DNA of 64,000 nt from Sva-07 sp963774765. GTDB lineage: Bacteria; Actinomycetota; Acidimicrobiia; Acidimicrobiales; Ilumatobacteraceae. The translations under genes were made by a program, and so were the position numbers. Position 1 is the stretch's first letter. Every line of letters starts with the position of its first letter. The stretch is taken from NCBI GenBank assembly GCA_963774765.1, contig CAVZGP010000024.1, forward strand, positions 1-64,000, given 5' to 3'. The notes below the pieces were generated by a model. It did not search any database. It was not told where the DNA came from and worked only from the letters and a program-made list of their open reading frames with translations. This document shows positions 45,306 through 54,177 of this stretch, piece by piece.

Positions 45306-45994
45306 TGCCCGCGGAATCCTTCGCCGGCTTCGGGCCCGACGCCGTCGGTTTCCTGGCCGGGCTCGAAGTCGACAACAGCAAGGAGTACTTCGACGCCAAC
45401 CGGGGCGTCTACGACAAGCAGGTTCGCCAGCCGCTCCAGCAGCTGTGCCTCGCCGTCGGCGATCAGCTGGCGGCCGGGCCGGTGCCCGAGATCCGGTACG
45501 AGCCGAAGGTGGGCCGGTCCATGTTCCGGATCAACCGCGACCTGCGGTTCAGCAACGACAAGAGGCCCTACCACCCACATCTCGATCTGGCCTGGTGGCA
45601 GGGCGAGCACCCCAAGACGAGCCCGGCACTCATCATGCGGATCCGCCACGACGAGATGCTGACCGGCGTCGGCGTGTTCGCTCTCACCGACGACCGCCTC
45701 GATCGATATCGAGCTGCCGTCGTCGACGAACCCGGGCTCGAGCTGGAACGCGCCATCGCCACGATTACCGCTGCGGTCCCGACCGCGTCGCTGAGCGAGC
45801 CGAGCCGAAAGCGGGTGCCGAAGGGGTTCGACGCCGACCACCAGCGAGCCCGATACCTCCTCCACGACGGCCTGCACCTCAGCGGCACCGAACCGACCCC
45901 CACCTCGATCACCACCGATGCCTTCGCCGACCACGTCGTGGATCGCCTCGGCGCATACGTCGAGTTGCACCGCTGGCTCGTGACCCACACCTGA
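45305..45994 (+). CDS. DUF2461-family protein
   Basis: 229 residues from GTG 45305. LAGLEVDNSKEYFDANRGVYD at the N-terminus, then GRSMFRINRDLRFSNDKRPY and HPHLDLAWWQG, are the conserved blocks of the DUF2461 (TIGR02453) family. Function of the family is unknown. It is the last gene of the ArsR-SRPBCC-TfoX-like operon. Confidence 0.88.
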   Translation: MPAESFAGFGPDAVGFLAGLEVDNSKEYFDANRGVYDKQVRQPLQQLCLAVGDQLAAGPVPEIRYEPKVGRSMFRINRDLRFSNDKRPYHPHLDLAWWQGEHPKTSPALIMRIRHDEMLTGVGVFALTDDRLDRYRAAVVDEPGLELERAIATITAAVPTASLSEPSRKRVPKGFDADHQRARYLLHDGLHLSGTEPTPTSITTDAFADHVVDRLGAYVELHRWLVTHT

Positions 45995-46029
45995 CACCCC
46001 CACGTTGCTCCCAGGAGCGGGTGAGTTGC

Positions 46030-46335
46030 CACGACAACTCGCTCAGACCTACGGGTGAGCCGTCGGAGCACGGTCAGGTTGAGCTGCGGGATGCTCAGGG
46101 TCTGATCGAACAGCATCCATCCTGCGATCGTCGCGACGAGCGCGCTGAGGAGCGCGAGGAAGCTGACAACGGACACGGGGAGCAGTTGGATTCCTCGGAA
46201 CCAGTTGGCGTGGGTCAGTCCGGTGAAGGAGATGAGCTCGACGGGCGACCCCAGTGTTTGGTGAGTACGACGCCGGTGGCCATCGACACGGTGCCAGCAA
46301 TGGCGGCGGCCGCAACTCCGTGAGTCCTCGCGATT
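46030..46335 (-). pseudogene. EamA/DMT-family transporter relic with internal deletion
   Basis: On the reverse strand VAAAAIAGTVSMATGVVLTKHWG is followed in another frame by PVELISFTGL, then abruptly ANWFRGIQLLPVSVVSFLAL and LSALVATIAGWMLFDQTL. These are DMT/EamA transporter segments, but the roughly 50 residues normally between FTG and the WFRGI helix are missing. The end degenerates into an arginine-rich stretch. The interval 45995-46636 holds nothing else of note. Confidence 0.6.
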
Positions 46336-46636
46336 GAAGACGGTCAAGGTGCGATCCGGTCCGAGAACCCTCCCGGCAATTCAGTGGTGCCCGCACCCAA
46401 CCAGATACGGAGCCCGGGTTCGGCGTTCACGCGACCAGTGTCCGCCCCTGGCGACACGGACGTCAACTGCTCGGCGTCGCAGCGCTCGATGTCGACGCAC
46501 AGAATCCCGATCTCTGGTGAGCGTGACGCGCCGCATCAATCAGGCCCAGGCGCGACACGAGATGTCCCGCCTTGCCGGATCGCCATTCATGTTCGGAACC
46601 TTGGAGCTGGTGGCGGTGTCGGAGGGGTATCAGACT

Positions 46637-47224
46637 GTGAGTTCGATGCGCCCTGCCGAGTTGACCGAGTGCGACGACGTCGTGTTGTTGTCGCGCTCGC
46701 GCGGTGGCGATGTTGCGGCGTTCGGTGAGTTGGTGCGGCGTCATCAGGATGCGGCGTTGCGATTGGCGGCATTCATTGGCGGTTCGACGGAGGAGGCGAA
46801 GGACATCGTGCAGGACGGGTTCGTGAGCGTGCATGCGAATCTTGCGTCGTACCGTGGGACGGGTTCGGTGCGTTCGTGGATGCTTCGTGTGGTCGCGAAC
46901 CAGGCGAAGAATCATGTGCGCAGCCAGACCAGGCGACTGCATCGCGATGATCGACACGCCCGGTTGAGCATGCGTCCGTTGGAGGGCGCGGACGTACCCG
47001 CAGAGCGCAGGCTCGAACTCGAGGCGCTCATCGCAGCGCTGCATCGTTTGCCACGCGATGACCGTGAGGTGTTGGGGTCGCGGTTCGTCGCGGGTCTCAG
47101 CGAAGCTGAATGTGCCGAGGTGTTCGGCGTCGCCTTGGGAACGGTGAAGTCCCGTACGTCACGAGCCTTGGGCCGACTGCGGGACGAACTCGAGCTCAAC
47201 GAGCCAACCGGGGTACGTCGATGA
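46637..47224 (+). CDS. Sigma-70 family (ECF-type) RNA polymerase sigma factor
   Basis: 195 residues from GTG 46637, chosen because GGAGGGG lies 9 nt upstream; ATG 46646 is an alternative. Region 2 is FGELVRRHQDAALRLAAFIG with STEEAKDIVQDGFVSVHANL, and region 4 is LPRDDREVLGSRFVAGLSEAECAEVFGVALGTVKSRTSRAL. The first third uses many G/T-ending codons, unlike the C-ending neighbours, hinting at foreign origin. It overlaps an anti-sigma-like gene by 4 nt. Confidence 0.88.
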   Translation: MSSMRPAELTECDDVVLLSRSRGGDVAAFGELVRRHQDAALRLAAFIGGSTEEAKDIVQDGFVSVHANLASYRGTGSVRSWMLRVVANQAKNHVRSQTRRLHRDDRHARLSMRPLEGADVPAERRLELEALIAALHRLPRDDREVLGSRFVAGLSEAECAEVFGVALGTVKSRTSRALGRLRDELELNEPTGVRR

Positions 47225-47826
47225 CTGATCACAGCGACCTCGTCGAGCGTCTCGAGTTGCTCGGTGATGCCCTGGACTTCGACGACGTCGATCTTGCCGG
47301 TGCCGTCCTCCTCGAGATCCGCTCGCGTCGGAGCAGAGTCCGGACGCGCTGGCTCGTCGCGGCAGGTGTGTTGCTGGTTGTTGGCGCAGTTGCCGGCTCT
47401 CCCGATCCGCGGCAGGCGGTCGCTCGTTGGTTTGGATTCGACGGTCTCAGTGTGGAAGTCGATCCGGAGCTCGCGGTTCCGGCTGCCGAAGGACCATTCG
47501 AGGTTCCCGGACCAGGCGAAACGCTCGTCCTTGACGTTGATGGTCGTCCGATCACGGTGTCGACGGTCACGGGACGTTTGAACACGGCGGTGGTCGTCAA
47601 GACGGTGGGTTCGCTTGACCAGATCGAAGAGGTCACAGTTCAAGGTCAAGACGGCTTGTGGATCTCGGGGGCACCGCACCAAGTCGGGTACGAAACGCTC
47701 GACGGATCGATCGTGGTCGAGCGCGTCGCTCAGAACACCTTGGTCTGGCAGAGCGGTGACGTCCTGGTGCGTGTCGAGGGCTTCGTCGAGTTGTCAGATG
47801 CGTTGGCGTTCGTCGATGGAACCTGA
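47221..47826 (+). CDS. Membrane-anchored putative anti-sigma factor
   Basis: 201 residues. A cytoplasmic N-terminus (LVERLELLGDALDFDDVDLAG) leads to one membrane segment (TRWLVAAGVLLVVGAVAGS, about 42-60) and an extracytoplasmic beta-rich domain (SLDQIEEVTVQGQDGLWISG). No zinc-binding ASD motif (HxxxCxxC) is seen, so assignment rests on layout: a 4-nt overlap after a sigma factor gene and single-span topology. It would hold the sigma factor until an external signal arrives. Confidence 0.6.
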   Translation: MTDHSDLVERLELLGDALDFDDVDLAGAVLLEIRSRRSRVRTRWLVAAGVLLVVGAVAGSPDPRQAVARWFGFDGLSVEVDPELAVPAAEGPFEVPGPGETLVLDVDGRPITVSTVTGRLNTAVVVKTVGSLDQIEEVTVQGQDGLWISGAPHQVGYETLDGSIVVERVAQNTLVWQSGDVLVRVEGFVELSDALAFVDGT

Positions 47827-47851
47827 GTGTGACTCGCGGTGTCGGACAGGC

Positions 47852-48385
47852 ATGTCACGCACCTCGCTTCGCCAACGGGCTCGACTCGCCACCGCTGTAC
47901 TGGCCGCCCTCGTCATCCTCGCTGGCTCCGGATCGTCTGCGTCAGCGGGCGGGTGGGCGATTGGTTCGATTGATGCCGTCCCCGATGCGCGGGCGGGACA
48001 CACCGTCGATGTCGGCTTCACGATCCTGCAGCACGGCCTGACACCGGTCGACCTGGCAGACGACGTAGGCGTCGAGATCGTCCTCGCTGAAGGCACCGTT
48101 GAGTTCTTCCCTGCAACGAACGCCGGCGCGACGGGTCGCCACGTCTCTGAAGTGACGTTCCCGTCGACGCCAGGCGAGTACTCCTGGAACCTACGGATGG
48201 GATGGTTCGGAACCCAGGAACTCGGCACCCTCGACGTTGGCCCCACGAGCCACGGCGACGACTCGAACACCTGGACCTGGGCCATGACCCGCTGGGTGAC
48301 GCTGGGTCTGGCAGCTGCACTCGCCGCCGTCGCTGCCTGGGACATGACTCGAACCCGCCGGAAGCTCCCAGCAACACAGCCGTGA
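47852..48385 (+). CDS. Secreted/membrane protein, YtkA/CopC-like immunoglobulin fold suspected
   Basis: 177 residues. A signal peptide (LATAVLAALVILAGSGSSASA) is followed by a beta-sandwich-like domain (VGFTILQHGLTPVDLADDVG, EVTFPSTPGEYSWNLRMGWFG) and a C-terminal membrane anchor (WVTLGLAAALAAVAAWDM). The FTILQHG...P and closing pattern resemble YtkA-like proteins seen beside copper and cytochrome genes. Its stop overlaps the cytochrome c start (GTGA), tying the two together. Confidence 0.6.
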   Translation: MSRTSLRQRARLATAVLAALVILAGSGSSASAGGWAIGSIDAVPDARAGHTVDVGFTILQHGLTPVDLADDVGVEIVLAEGTVEFFPATNAGATGRHVSEVTFPSTPGEYSWNLRMGWFGTQELGTLDVGPTSHGDDSNTWTWAMTRWVTLGLAAALAAVAAWDMTRTRRKLPATQP

Positions 48386-48780
48386 GCACCCTCGGCCGGT
48401 GGGCCGCCGGCGCTGCCCTCTTTGCTGTGATCGGTGTCGCGACATGGAACCGACCTGGCGCTACGACGGTGATGGGGACCGAATCCGACGGAGCCCAACT
48501 GTTCCTCGCCAAGGGCTGCTCGAGTTGCCATGCCGGTCCAGACACGACTGCGTCGATCGGGGCCGGGTTTCCTTCGCTCGCCGATGCTCCGACGTGGGCG
48601 GCTGACCGGCGGGCGAACCTGAGTGCCAAGGACTACCTGACAGAGTCCATCGCCGCCCCGAGCGTATTCATCGCGCGAGGCTTTCAGCCCGGCCAAAGCG
48701 GACCGACGACTGGCATGCCTCAGCTGCGCCTCACCAGCGACGAGATCGAAGCGCTCGTGGACTACCTCCTCCGACGATGA
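48382..48780 (+). CDS. Monohaem c-type cytochrome, membrane-anchored
   Basis: 132 residues from GTG 48382. A signal/anchor (WAAGAALFAVIGVATW) precedes the haem motif CSSCH (in AKGCSSCHAGP), and Met of TTGMPQLRLTSDEIEALVDYL is the probable distal ligand. It would carry electrons at the outer face of the membrane. It is the last gene of the sigma/anti-sigma/secreted-protein operon; that a sigma factor controls its own cytochrome is the notable point. Confidence 0.85.
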   Translation: MSTLGRWAAGAALFAVIGVATWNRPGATTVMGTESDGAQLFLAKGCSSCHAGPDTTASIGAGFPSLADAPTWAADRRANLSAKDYLTESIAAPSVFIARGFQPGQSGPTTGMPQLRLTSDEIEALVDYLLRR

Positions 48781-48796
48781 CACCTCACCGGGAGCC

Positions 48797-50212
48797 TCAT
48801 GTTGGGGCGATGAGTGGCCACGGCCGTTCGCGTTCGACGGTGAGGGCGACGTCGAGCAGGAGTTCTTCGCTGAAGTGTGGGCCCATGACTTGGAGCCCGA
48901 TCGGCAACCCGTCCGCGCCGGTTCCGATCGGGATCGAAATGGCGGGGTTGCCGTAGATGTTCGACGGGATGGTGAGTGTGCCGTGGTTGGCGGTGGATGC
49001 TTCCTTGCCGCCGAAGGTGCTGGGCAGTCGACCGTCCGCGCCGAAGGCCACATCAGGGTTCGTCGGGGCGATCACGAGATCGACCTGCTCGAAGAGGTCG
49101 GCCATTGCCTCGTTCAGTTCGGTGCGGGTGTTCTCGGCTCGGATTGCAATGTCGGCGTTGTAGTGCTCGACGGTGGCTGCCATGCCGGCGCGCATCGAAC
49201 CGCTGAGTTCGTCGGCGCGCTCCGGCCAGCGATCGCCGAGTTTCTGGAGGACGAAGACTGCGCCGGTGATGCCCCATGTGGCGCCGGTGGGTGGAAGTGC
49301 GGGTTGCACGTCGCGCCGAGTCATACCGAGCAGGTCGATCAACCAGGCACCGGCTTCGGAGACGATCTCCATGGTCTCGTCGGCGACGACGCTGCCCCCG
49401 AACTCGGGCAGCACGGCGACTCGAAGCGAGCGCAACTGGTCGGTGTGCGAGCCGAGTCCGGCTTCCCACCCCTCGACCCGGGGCAGGCTGAGTGGATCGC
49501 GCGGGTCGAACCCGTTGGTCACGTCGAACCAGCGGGCAGTGTCACGTACCGAGCGAGCCTGGCAGCCGAAGACCTCGGTCAGGTTTCCCGGCCCGACCTT
49601 GGGGCCGACCGGTGTCCGCCCGAACGTGGCCTTCAAGCCGACGAGACCGCAGAACCCGGCAGGAATGCGGACCGAGCCGCCGCCGTCACTCCCTGAGGCG
49701 ATCGTGAACACACCGCCGGCCACGGCAGCGGAACTTCCACCGGAGGAACCGCCCGGTGTCCGCTCGGGGTTCCATGGGTTGCGGGTCACCCCGTGCAGTT
49801 CGGTGGACGTCTGGTTCGTGGCCCCGAACTCGGATGCGGTCGTCTGTGCCGCGAGCACCGCTCCGGCGGCGGTCAGCCGGGTGAACATCGTTTCGGTGTA
49901 CCCGGAGATCTGATCGGACAACGCCACGGCCGCCTGTGTTGCCGGCCACCCCTCGATGTGGTTGAGTTCCTTGACCCCGATCGGGACACCGCCGAACGCA
50001 AGCGAGACATCGGCCGAAGCTGCTGACTCCCGTGCCGCGTCGCGATCGGTGTAGCTGATCGCGTTCAGGTCGGACGCGTCGATCGCCGCGTAAACCGCCT
50101 CGAGCTCCTCGACGGGCGATCGTTCGCCGGATCGGAACGCATCGACGAGCGAGACGGCGTCGCCGGTCCATGGCCGGTCGGCTGGGGAGGTGGAGGTGGT
50201 GGGATCAGACAC
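48797..50212 (-). CDS. Amidase signature family hydrolase
   Basis: 471 residues. The Ser-cisSer-Lys triad is present: Lys in IGVKELNH, the cis-Ser in the Gly/Ser loop GGSSGGSSAAVAGG and the nucleophile in SGSDGGGSVRIPAG. The family includes GatA, aryl-acylamidases and peptide amidases; lack of gatB/gatC nearby argues for a free-standing amide hydrolase. It converges with the cytochrome operon and is preceded closely by the galactokinase-type gene (stop at 50261). Confidence 0.9.
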   Translation of the reverse strand: MSDPTTSTSPADRPWTGDAVSLVDAFRSGERSPVEELEAVYAAIDASDLNAISYTDRDAARESAASADVSLAFGGVPIGVKELNHIEGWPATQAAVALSDQISGYTETMFTRLTAAGAVLAAQTTASEFGATNQTSTELHGVTRNPWNPERTPGGSSGGSSAAVAGGVFTIASGSDGGGSVRIPAGFCGLVGLKATFGRTPVGPKVGPGNLTEVFGCQARSVRDTARWFDVTNGFDPRDPLSLPRVEGWEAGLGSHTDQLRSLRVAVLPEFGGSVVADETMEIVSEAGAWLIDLLGMTRRDVQPALPPTGATWGITGAVFVLQKLGDRWPERADELSGSMRAGMAATVEHYNADIAIRAENTRTELNEAMADLFEQVDLVIAPTNPDVAFGADGRLPSTFGGKEASTANHGTLTIPSNIYGNPAISIPIGTGADGLPIGLQVMGPHFSEELLLDVALTVERERPWPLIAPT

Positions 50213-50260
50213 TGTGCAGGTCCTTCAGAGTCGTGGATTCGGTGGTGGGGCGACATTCTC

Positions 50261-51274
50261 TCATCGCAGCGGGATCAGGCGTGCGGGGCCGCCGGGCTGT
50301 AGCCGCCAGCCACCGATCACCTCGTCGGGCACATCGGCGTCGGCGATGGCCACGACGCACCCGCCGAACCCGGCGCCGGTGAGGCGGGCTCCGTGGACGC
50401 CGTCGACCTCACACAGGCGTTCCTGCACGGCATCGAGCTCGGGAATCGACACGTCGAAGTCGTCTCGCAGGCTGCGGTGGCTCGCCACCATCAGCTCCCC
50501 GAATCCCGTGACATCACCGGATTCCAGCGCTTCGGCGGCGTGTCGTACCCGATCGATCTCGGTCACGACGTGCCTCGCCCGACGACGGATCTCGGGGTCG
50601 TCGATCGCGTCGACATCGGCGAGCGTGGCATCGCGCAGCGGCCCGATCAGCGCCTCGGCCTGCTGGCACGAGCGGCGACGTACGGCGTACTCCGAGCCCG
50701 CCAGGCGCCGCTCGACGCCGCAGTGCACGGCGTGCACAGCGAGACCGTCGGGCAACCCGACGCGGACGAACGTCTCGTCCCGGCAGTCGAGCAGGACGGC
50801 GGTTCCCGCTTCGGCACCGAGGATCGTGAACTGGTCCATGAGCCCGCTCTCGAACCCCGAAGCCCGCGATTCCGCCTGCCGTGCGAGGTGCGCGCCGACA
50901 ACGGGGTCGTCGAACACCGCACCGAACGCGAGGGCGGTCGCGATCGTGAGTGCCGAGCTGGACGACATGCCGGACCCGATCGGCAGCGTCGTCGACACGG
51001 TGCCCTTCCCGCCGGTGGCGAGGCCGAACTCGATCGCCGCACCGGCGAGGAACCGCGCCCACTCGGGCTGCACCGTGGAGGGGTCGGGAATCGGCAGGGT
51101 GAGGCGGGCAACCTCGGGTCGGTCACTCGAGCGCATCTCGAGGATGTCGCCACCGGCGGTGAACTCGATCGTCGTACCCAGTTGCACCGCCATCGGGAGC
51201 ACGAGCCCCCCGACGTAGTCGACGTGGTCGCCGATGAGGTTGACGCGTCCGGGGGCGAAGGCCCGCACGGTCAT
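50261..51274 (-). CDS. GHMP-family kinase, galactokinase-like
   Basis: 337 residues from ATG 51274, which overlaps the upstream gene by 4 nt. RVNLIGDHVDYVGG (10-23) is the galactokinase sugar-binding signature, GSGMSSSSALTIA (100-112) the ATP loop and LTGAGFGGCVVAI the third GHMP motif. It would phosphorylate galactose or a related hexosamine at C1. With a nucleotidyltransferase and a hexosaminidase beside it, salvage of sugars from glycans is likely. galK is possible, but the exact sugar is uncertain. Confidence 0.82.
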   Translation of the reverse strand: MTVRAFAPGRVNLIGDHVDYVGGLVLPMAVQLGTTIEFTAGGDILEMRSSDRPEVARLTLPIPDPSTVQPEWARFLAGAAIEFGLATGGKGTVSTTLPIGSGMSSSSALTIATALAFGAVFDDPVVGAHLARQAESRASGFESGLMDQFTILGAEAGTAVLLDCRDETFVRVGLPDGLAVHAVHCGVERRLAGSEYAVRRRSCQQAEALIGPLRDATLADVDAIDDPEIRRRARHVVTEIDRVRHAAEALESGDVTGFGELMVASHRSLRDDFDVSIPELDAVQERLCEVDGVHGARLTGAGFGGCVVAIADADVPDEVIGGWRLQPGGPARLIPLR

Positions 51275-52104
51275 GAGCGCAGCACCCTGATGCGCTGGCG
51301 TGCCACCTCGAGGTCGCCCCGGTTCGTGATGCCGATCCACGGTTCCGCGGTCGGTACGACGCCAACGGTGAGCTCTCCCGCGGCGACCGCCTCGCCGACG
51401 ACAACCGGCAGGTAGAACTCATCGTTTCCATCCGGGTTCGGATGGGCGCGGTGGAACGCGTCGAACGAGTCCGACAAGTGGTCCATGAACGACCCGTGGA
51501 ACGCCCACAGGTTCATCGACACCAGCGTGTCGGGCGAATGCTCGCCGGGCGGATCGGTCGACACGACGACCTCACCGGACCATTCGAGTCCGTGCGTCTC
51601 CACGAGTGACACGAGCTGCCCGCCATCGATGGTGCACACGCCGCGGCTCACCGCACCCTGCGCCGGAGTCGTGGGTCCCAGTGGAAACCCCGCCATGCAC
51701 GCATGGCCCGACCTGATGCCCCGCATCATCCTCGTCAGCGCCGGATACGTCGACGCGCCGTAGTAGTCGTCGGCATTGCAGGCGAGGAACGGTCCGTCGA
51801 CCGCGGATGCCGCCGCCAGCACCGCATGCCCGGTACCCCATGGCTTGCGTCGCGCCGGTCCGAACTCGTCCTGGCGGACGAACGTGGAATCGAGGCCAGG
51901 ATGGTGCGCGGCGACATGGGTACGCACGTCGGCGTCGATCTCGGATCGCACGACGAGCACGACGTTCTCGACACCGGCAGCGATCGCGTCCTCGATCGCG
52001 AAGTCGAGGAACGTCGCGCCGTCGTCGGTGATCGCCTCGAGCTGCTTGGTGCCGCCGAACCGGCTGCCGAGTCCAGCCGCCAACACCACGAGGGAATGCG
52101 TCAC
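51271..52104 (-). CDS. Sugar-phosphate nucleotidyltransferase
   Basis: 277 residues. The nucleotide-binding AAGLGSRFGGTKQLE at the N-terminus, KPWGTGHAVLAAASAV for sugar-phosphate binding, and NADDYYG with its metal-binding Asp pair are typical of NTP-transferase-fold uridylyl- or adenylyltransferases. Adjacent to a galactokinase-type gene it probably turns the hexose-1-phosphate into an NDP-sugar. It overlaps the kinase start by 4 nt. Confidence 0.82.
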   Translation of the reverse strand: MTHSLVVLAAGLGSRFGGTKQLEAITDDGATFLDFAIEDAIAAGVENVVLVVRSEIDADVRTHVAAHHPGLDSTFVRQDEFGPARRKPWGTGHAVLAAASAVDGPFLACNADDYYGASTYPALTRMMRGIRSGHACMAGFPLGPTTPAQGAVSRGVCTIDGGQLVSLVETHGLEWSGEVVVSTDPPGEHSPDTLVSMNLWAFHGSFMDHLSDSFDAFHRAHPNPDGNDEFYLPVVVGEAVAAGELTVGVVPTAEPWIGITNRGDLEVARQRIRVLRS

Positions 52105-52173
52105 GCCGACACGCTAGGTGGACGGTTCATCCCAGCGGTACCTCGACCCGGTGGCGTCCCCGTCACCGCAACG

Positions 52174-53946
52174 TCAGCGATACGTTGCCAGCGTGGCGTC
52201 GAGATGGGCGACCGAGTCTTCCAGCCCGCCGGGCCGGCTTCGTGCGAGCCACACCTCGCGGTACTCGTCGATGAGCTCCACCAACTCGCTGCGGAGGTCG
52301 TCGTCGGACGGTGCCGGCGCCCCCTCTCGCGCCAGGAGTCGGAATGCCCCGTGGCGTGCCATGCGGGCAGCGAGCGTCACCTCGCGGACGACGAGCGCCC
52401 CGTCGACGCACGTCGGCTGAGCTCGGCCGAGGTCGCGGATCGCACCATCGATCGTCTCGACGATCGATGCGACGCTGTCGGGGTCGGACTTGCCGAACAC
52501 GAACTGGAACTGCGCGACGCACAACGCCGCCTGGAGCGGGGAGCCGTTGTGTGCGCTCCGGCCCGTCCGCGACCACTGCCGACCGAGCGTGTCGAGCGCC
52601 CCACCGAGCACGCCGGCCTCGTCACCGAAGACCCGGGTGTCGAGGACGGCTGCCAGGTCGAGGTCGGCGTTGGTGTCGGCACACCAGGAGACCGCACCGC
52701 CGTACATCGCCGGCCCGAAACTCACCGACAGGGGCTGGAGATGGCCGTTGTCGCCCCAGTCGGTGTTGAGGTAGCCCGTCGCTCCGGCGTCTCGTCCCGC
52801 CACCGCAGCGTCGAGCAGGTTGGCCATCGCGTTGTCGATCCGGCCGACGATCGAGTTCCAACTCGACGTTCCCGGCGCCACCCAGAACTCGCGTCCCAGA
52901 CCTGCGAACGAGTCGAGCCTCGGACCGAAGCCCGAGCTCATCCCGGCGGGGTCGATCCCCAGACCGGCGAAGACCGCCTGGACGCGTTCGGGGAGCCGGT
53001 GTGCCTCGCCGGGAGCGAGCGGTCGCTCGTAGGTCCACAGCACCGGAACCAGGTCGCCGTCGGGCAGGTCCGTGACGAGTGCCGGATCGGCTTCGAGGAT
53101 GTCGCCCCAGAACAGGACGCGATGGCCGTCGGCGAGGAGCGGGGCCACCAGCCGAGCGAGGTGCTCGGTGTACACCGCCTCGCGTCCACGCTGTTCGACC
53201 GCGGCGCGACTGCGCCCCTTGCCGAGCTCGAACGTCTCGTCACACCCGATGTTCACGGTGCGAGACGCGATGTGCTCGGTCTGGTTCCGGACGAGTTCGA
53301 GGCCGAAGGCGGCGTTGTCCTCGGTCGGTTCCAGCACCCCGGGTGGCATCACGACGCCCGGGACGAGTTCGTAGCCATCGGGCGCCTCGGCCCGGTCACG
53401 GTAGGGCTCGTGCTGCAGCCAGCGGTCCATGTGACCGAAGCAGTTCTGGTTGGCGACGAGCTCGATCCCCACGGAGCGACAACGCTCATCGAGCCATCGC
53501 AGATCGTCGACCGTGATCGGCGACGCCTACTCCCACACCACGTCGTGGCCAGGGTGCTCGAACGTGTGCTCGGTGTAGAGCTCGAAATGGTTGTACCGGG
53601 CGTCGGCCAGGAGGTCGACGAGCCGTTCGAGCGTCGCCCGCGTCGGGACCCGATCCCGCGAGATGTCCAGCATGAAGCCGCGGGAGGCGAAGTCCGGCCA
53701 GTCCTCGATCGCGACTTGCGGCCGACCGAGCTCGTCCAGTTGGGCGAGGGTCTGGCGCGCGTAGCGAAGCCCGGCATCGTCGGCATGGCGGACGCGGGTC
53801 TCGGCGGGGCCGACGTCGATGGTGTAGCCCTGCTCGGGGAGGGTCGGATCATGCTCGACGACCGGGTCCGTCGCCGCGCCGACGCCATCGCGAACGGTGA
53901 GGTGTCGCGGCCGGGGAACCAGGCTGGTCTGGCCGAGGAGCGTCAT
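52174..53946 (-). CDS. Glycoside hydrolase family 20 (beta-N-acetylhexosaminidase-like), interrupted by an in-frame TAG
   Basis: From ATG 53946 the frame gives the N-terminal domain and barrel start (FASRGFMLDISRDRVPTRATL, ELYTEHTFEHPGHDVVWE), meets TAG at 53527-53529 (codon 140), and continues in the same frame with ASPITVDDLRWLDERC and ANQNCFGHMDRW. The catalytic Asp-Glu pair is in NIGCDETFELGKGRS (about 236/237). Total 590 codons, normal for GH20. It releases GlcNAc or GalNAc from glycans or chitin fragments and is first in the operon with the nucleotidyltransferase and kinase. A GTG or ATG after the TAG could restart, but would lose half the barrel start. Confidence 0.8.
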
Positions 53947-54130
53947 GTGATCACCACGTCGCGAGCCTAGGTTCCACATCCCCACACACGAGGAGTGGCG
54001 GTCTCGATCCCCGGGTTCGATCATTCACCGGGTGCTGATGGACTCGAGTTGCGCCATGAGCAGAGGACGACCGACGTCGCCGGCGAGGGAGGTGGCTCGG
54101 AGTCGAGATCCGCAGTCTTGGCGAATCCTT

Positions 54131-54142
54131 CGAACATGTTCG
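54131..54142. promoter_or_regulatory. 12-bp perfect palindrome upstream of a DoxX-like gene
   Basis: CGAACATGTTCG shares its inner ten bases with the TetR operator at 41827-41850. It lies 36 nt upstream of the start at 54178. The 2-nt centre rules out a normal LexA box (GAAC-N4-GTTC). Confidence 0.4.
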
Positions 54143-54177
54143 GTATGTCGTTACTCGGCGGCTGAACACTGCGATGC

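Noticed and set aside
46595..46620. GGAACC-N16-TGTC as an ECF -35/-10 promoter for the sigma gene
   Set aside because: The implied start would fall at or inside the ribosome-binding site used for GTG 46637, so it is unlikely.
43593..53529. Stop-codon reassignment or programmed read-through
   Set aside because: Only three in-frame stops occur in two genes, of two types (TAG, TGA), while both are used as normal terminators throughout; decay or sequence error is simpler.
54131..54142. LexA/SOS box
   Set aside because: The spacing between GAAC and GTTC is 2, not 4 nt.
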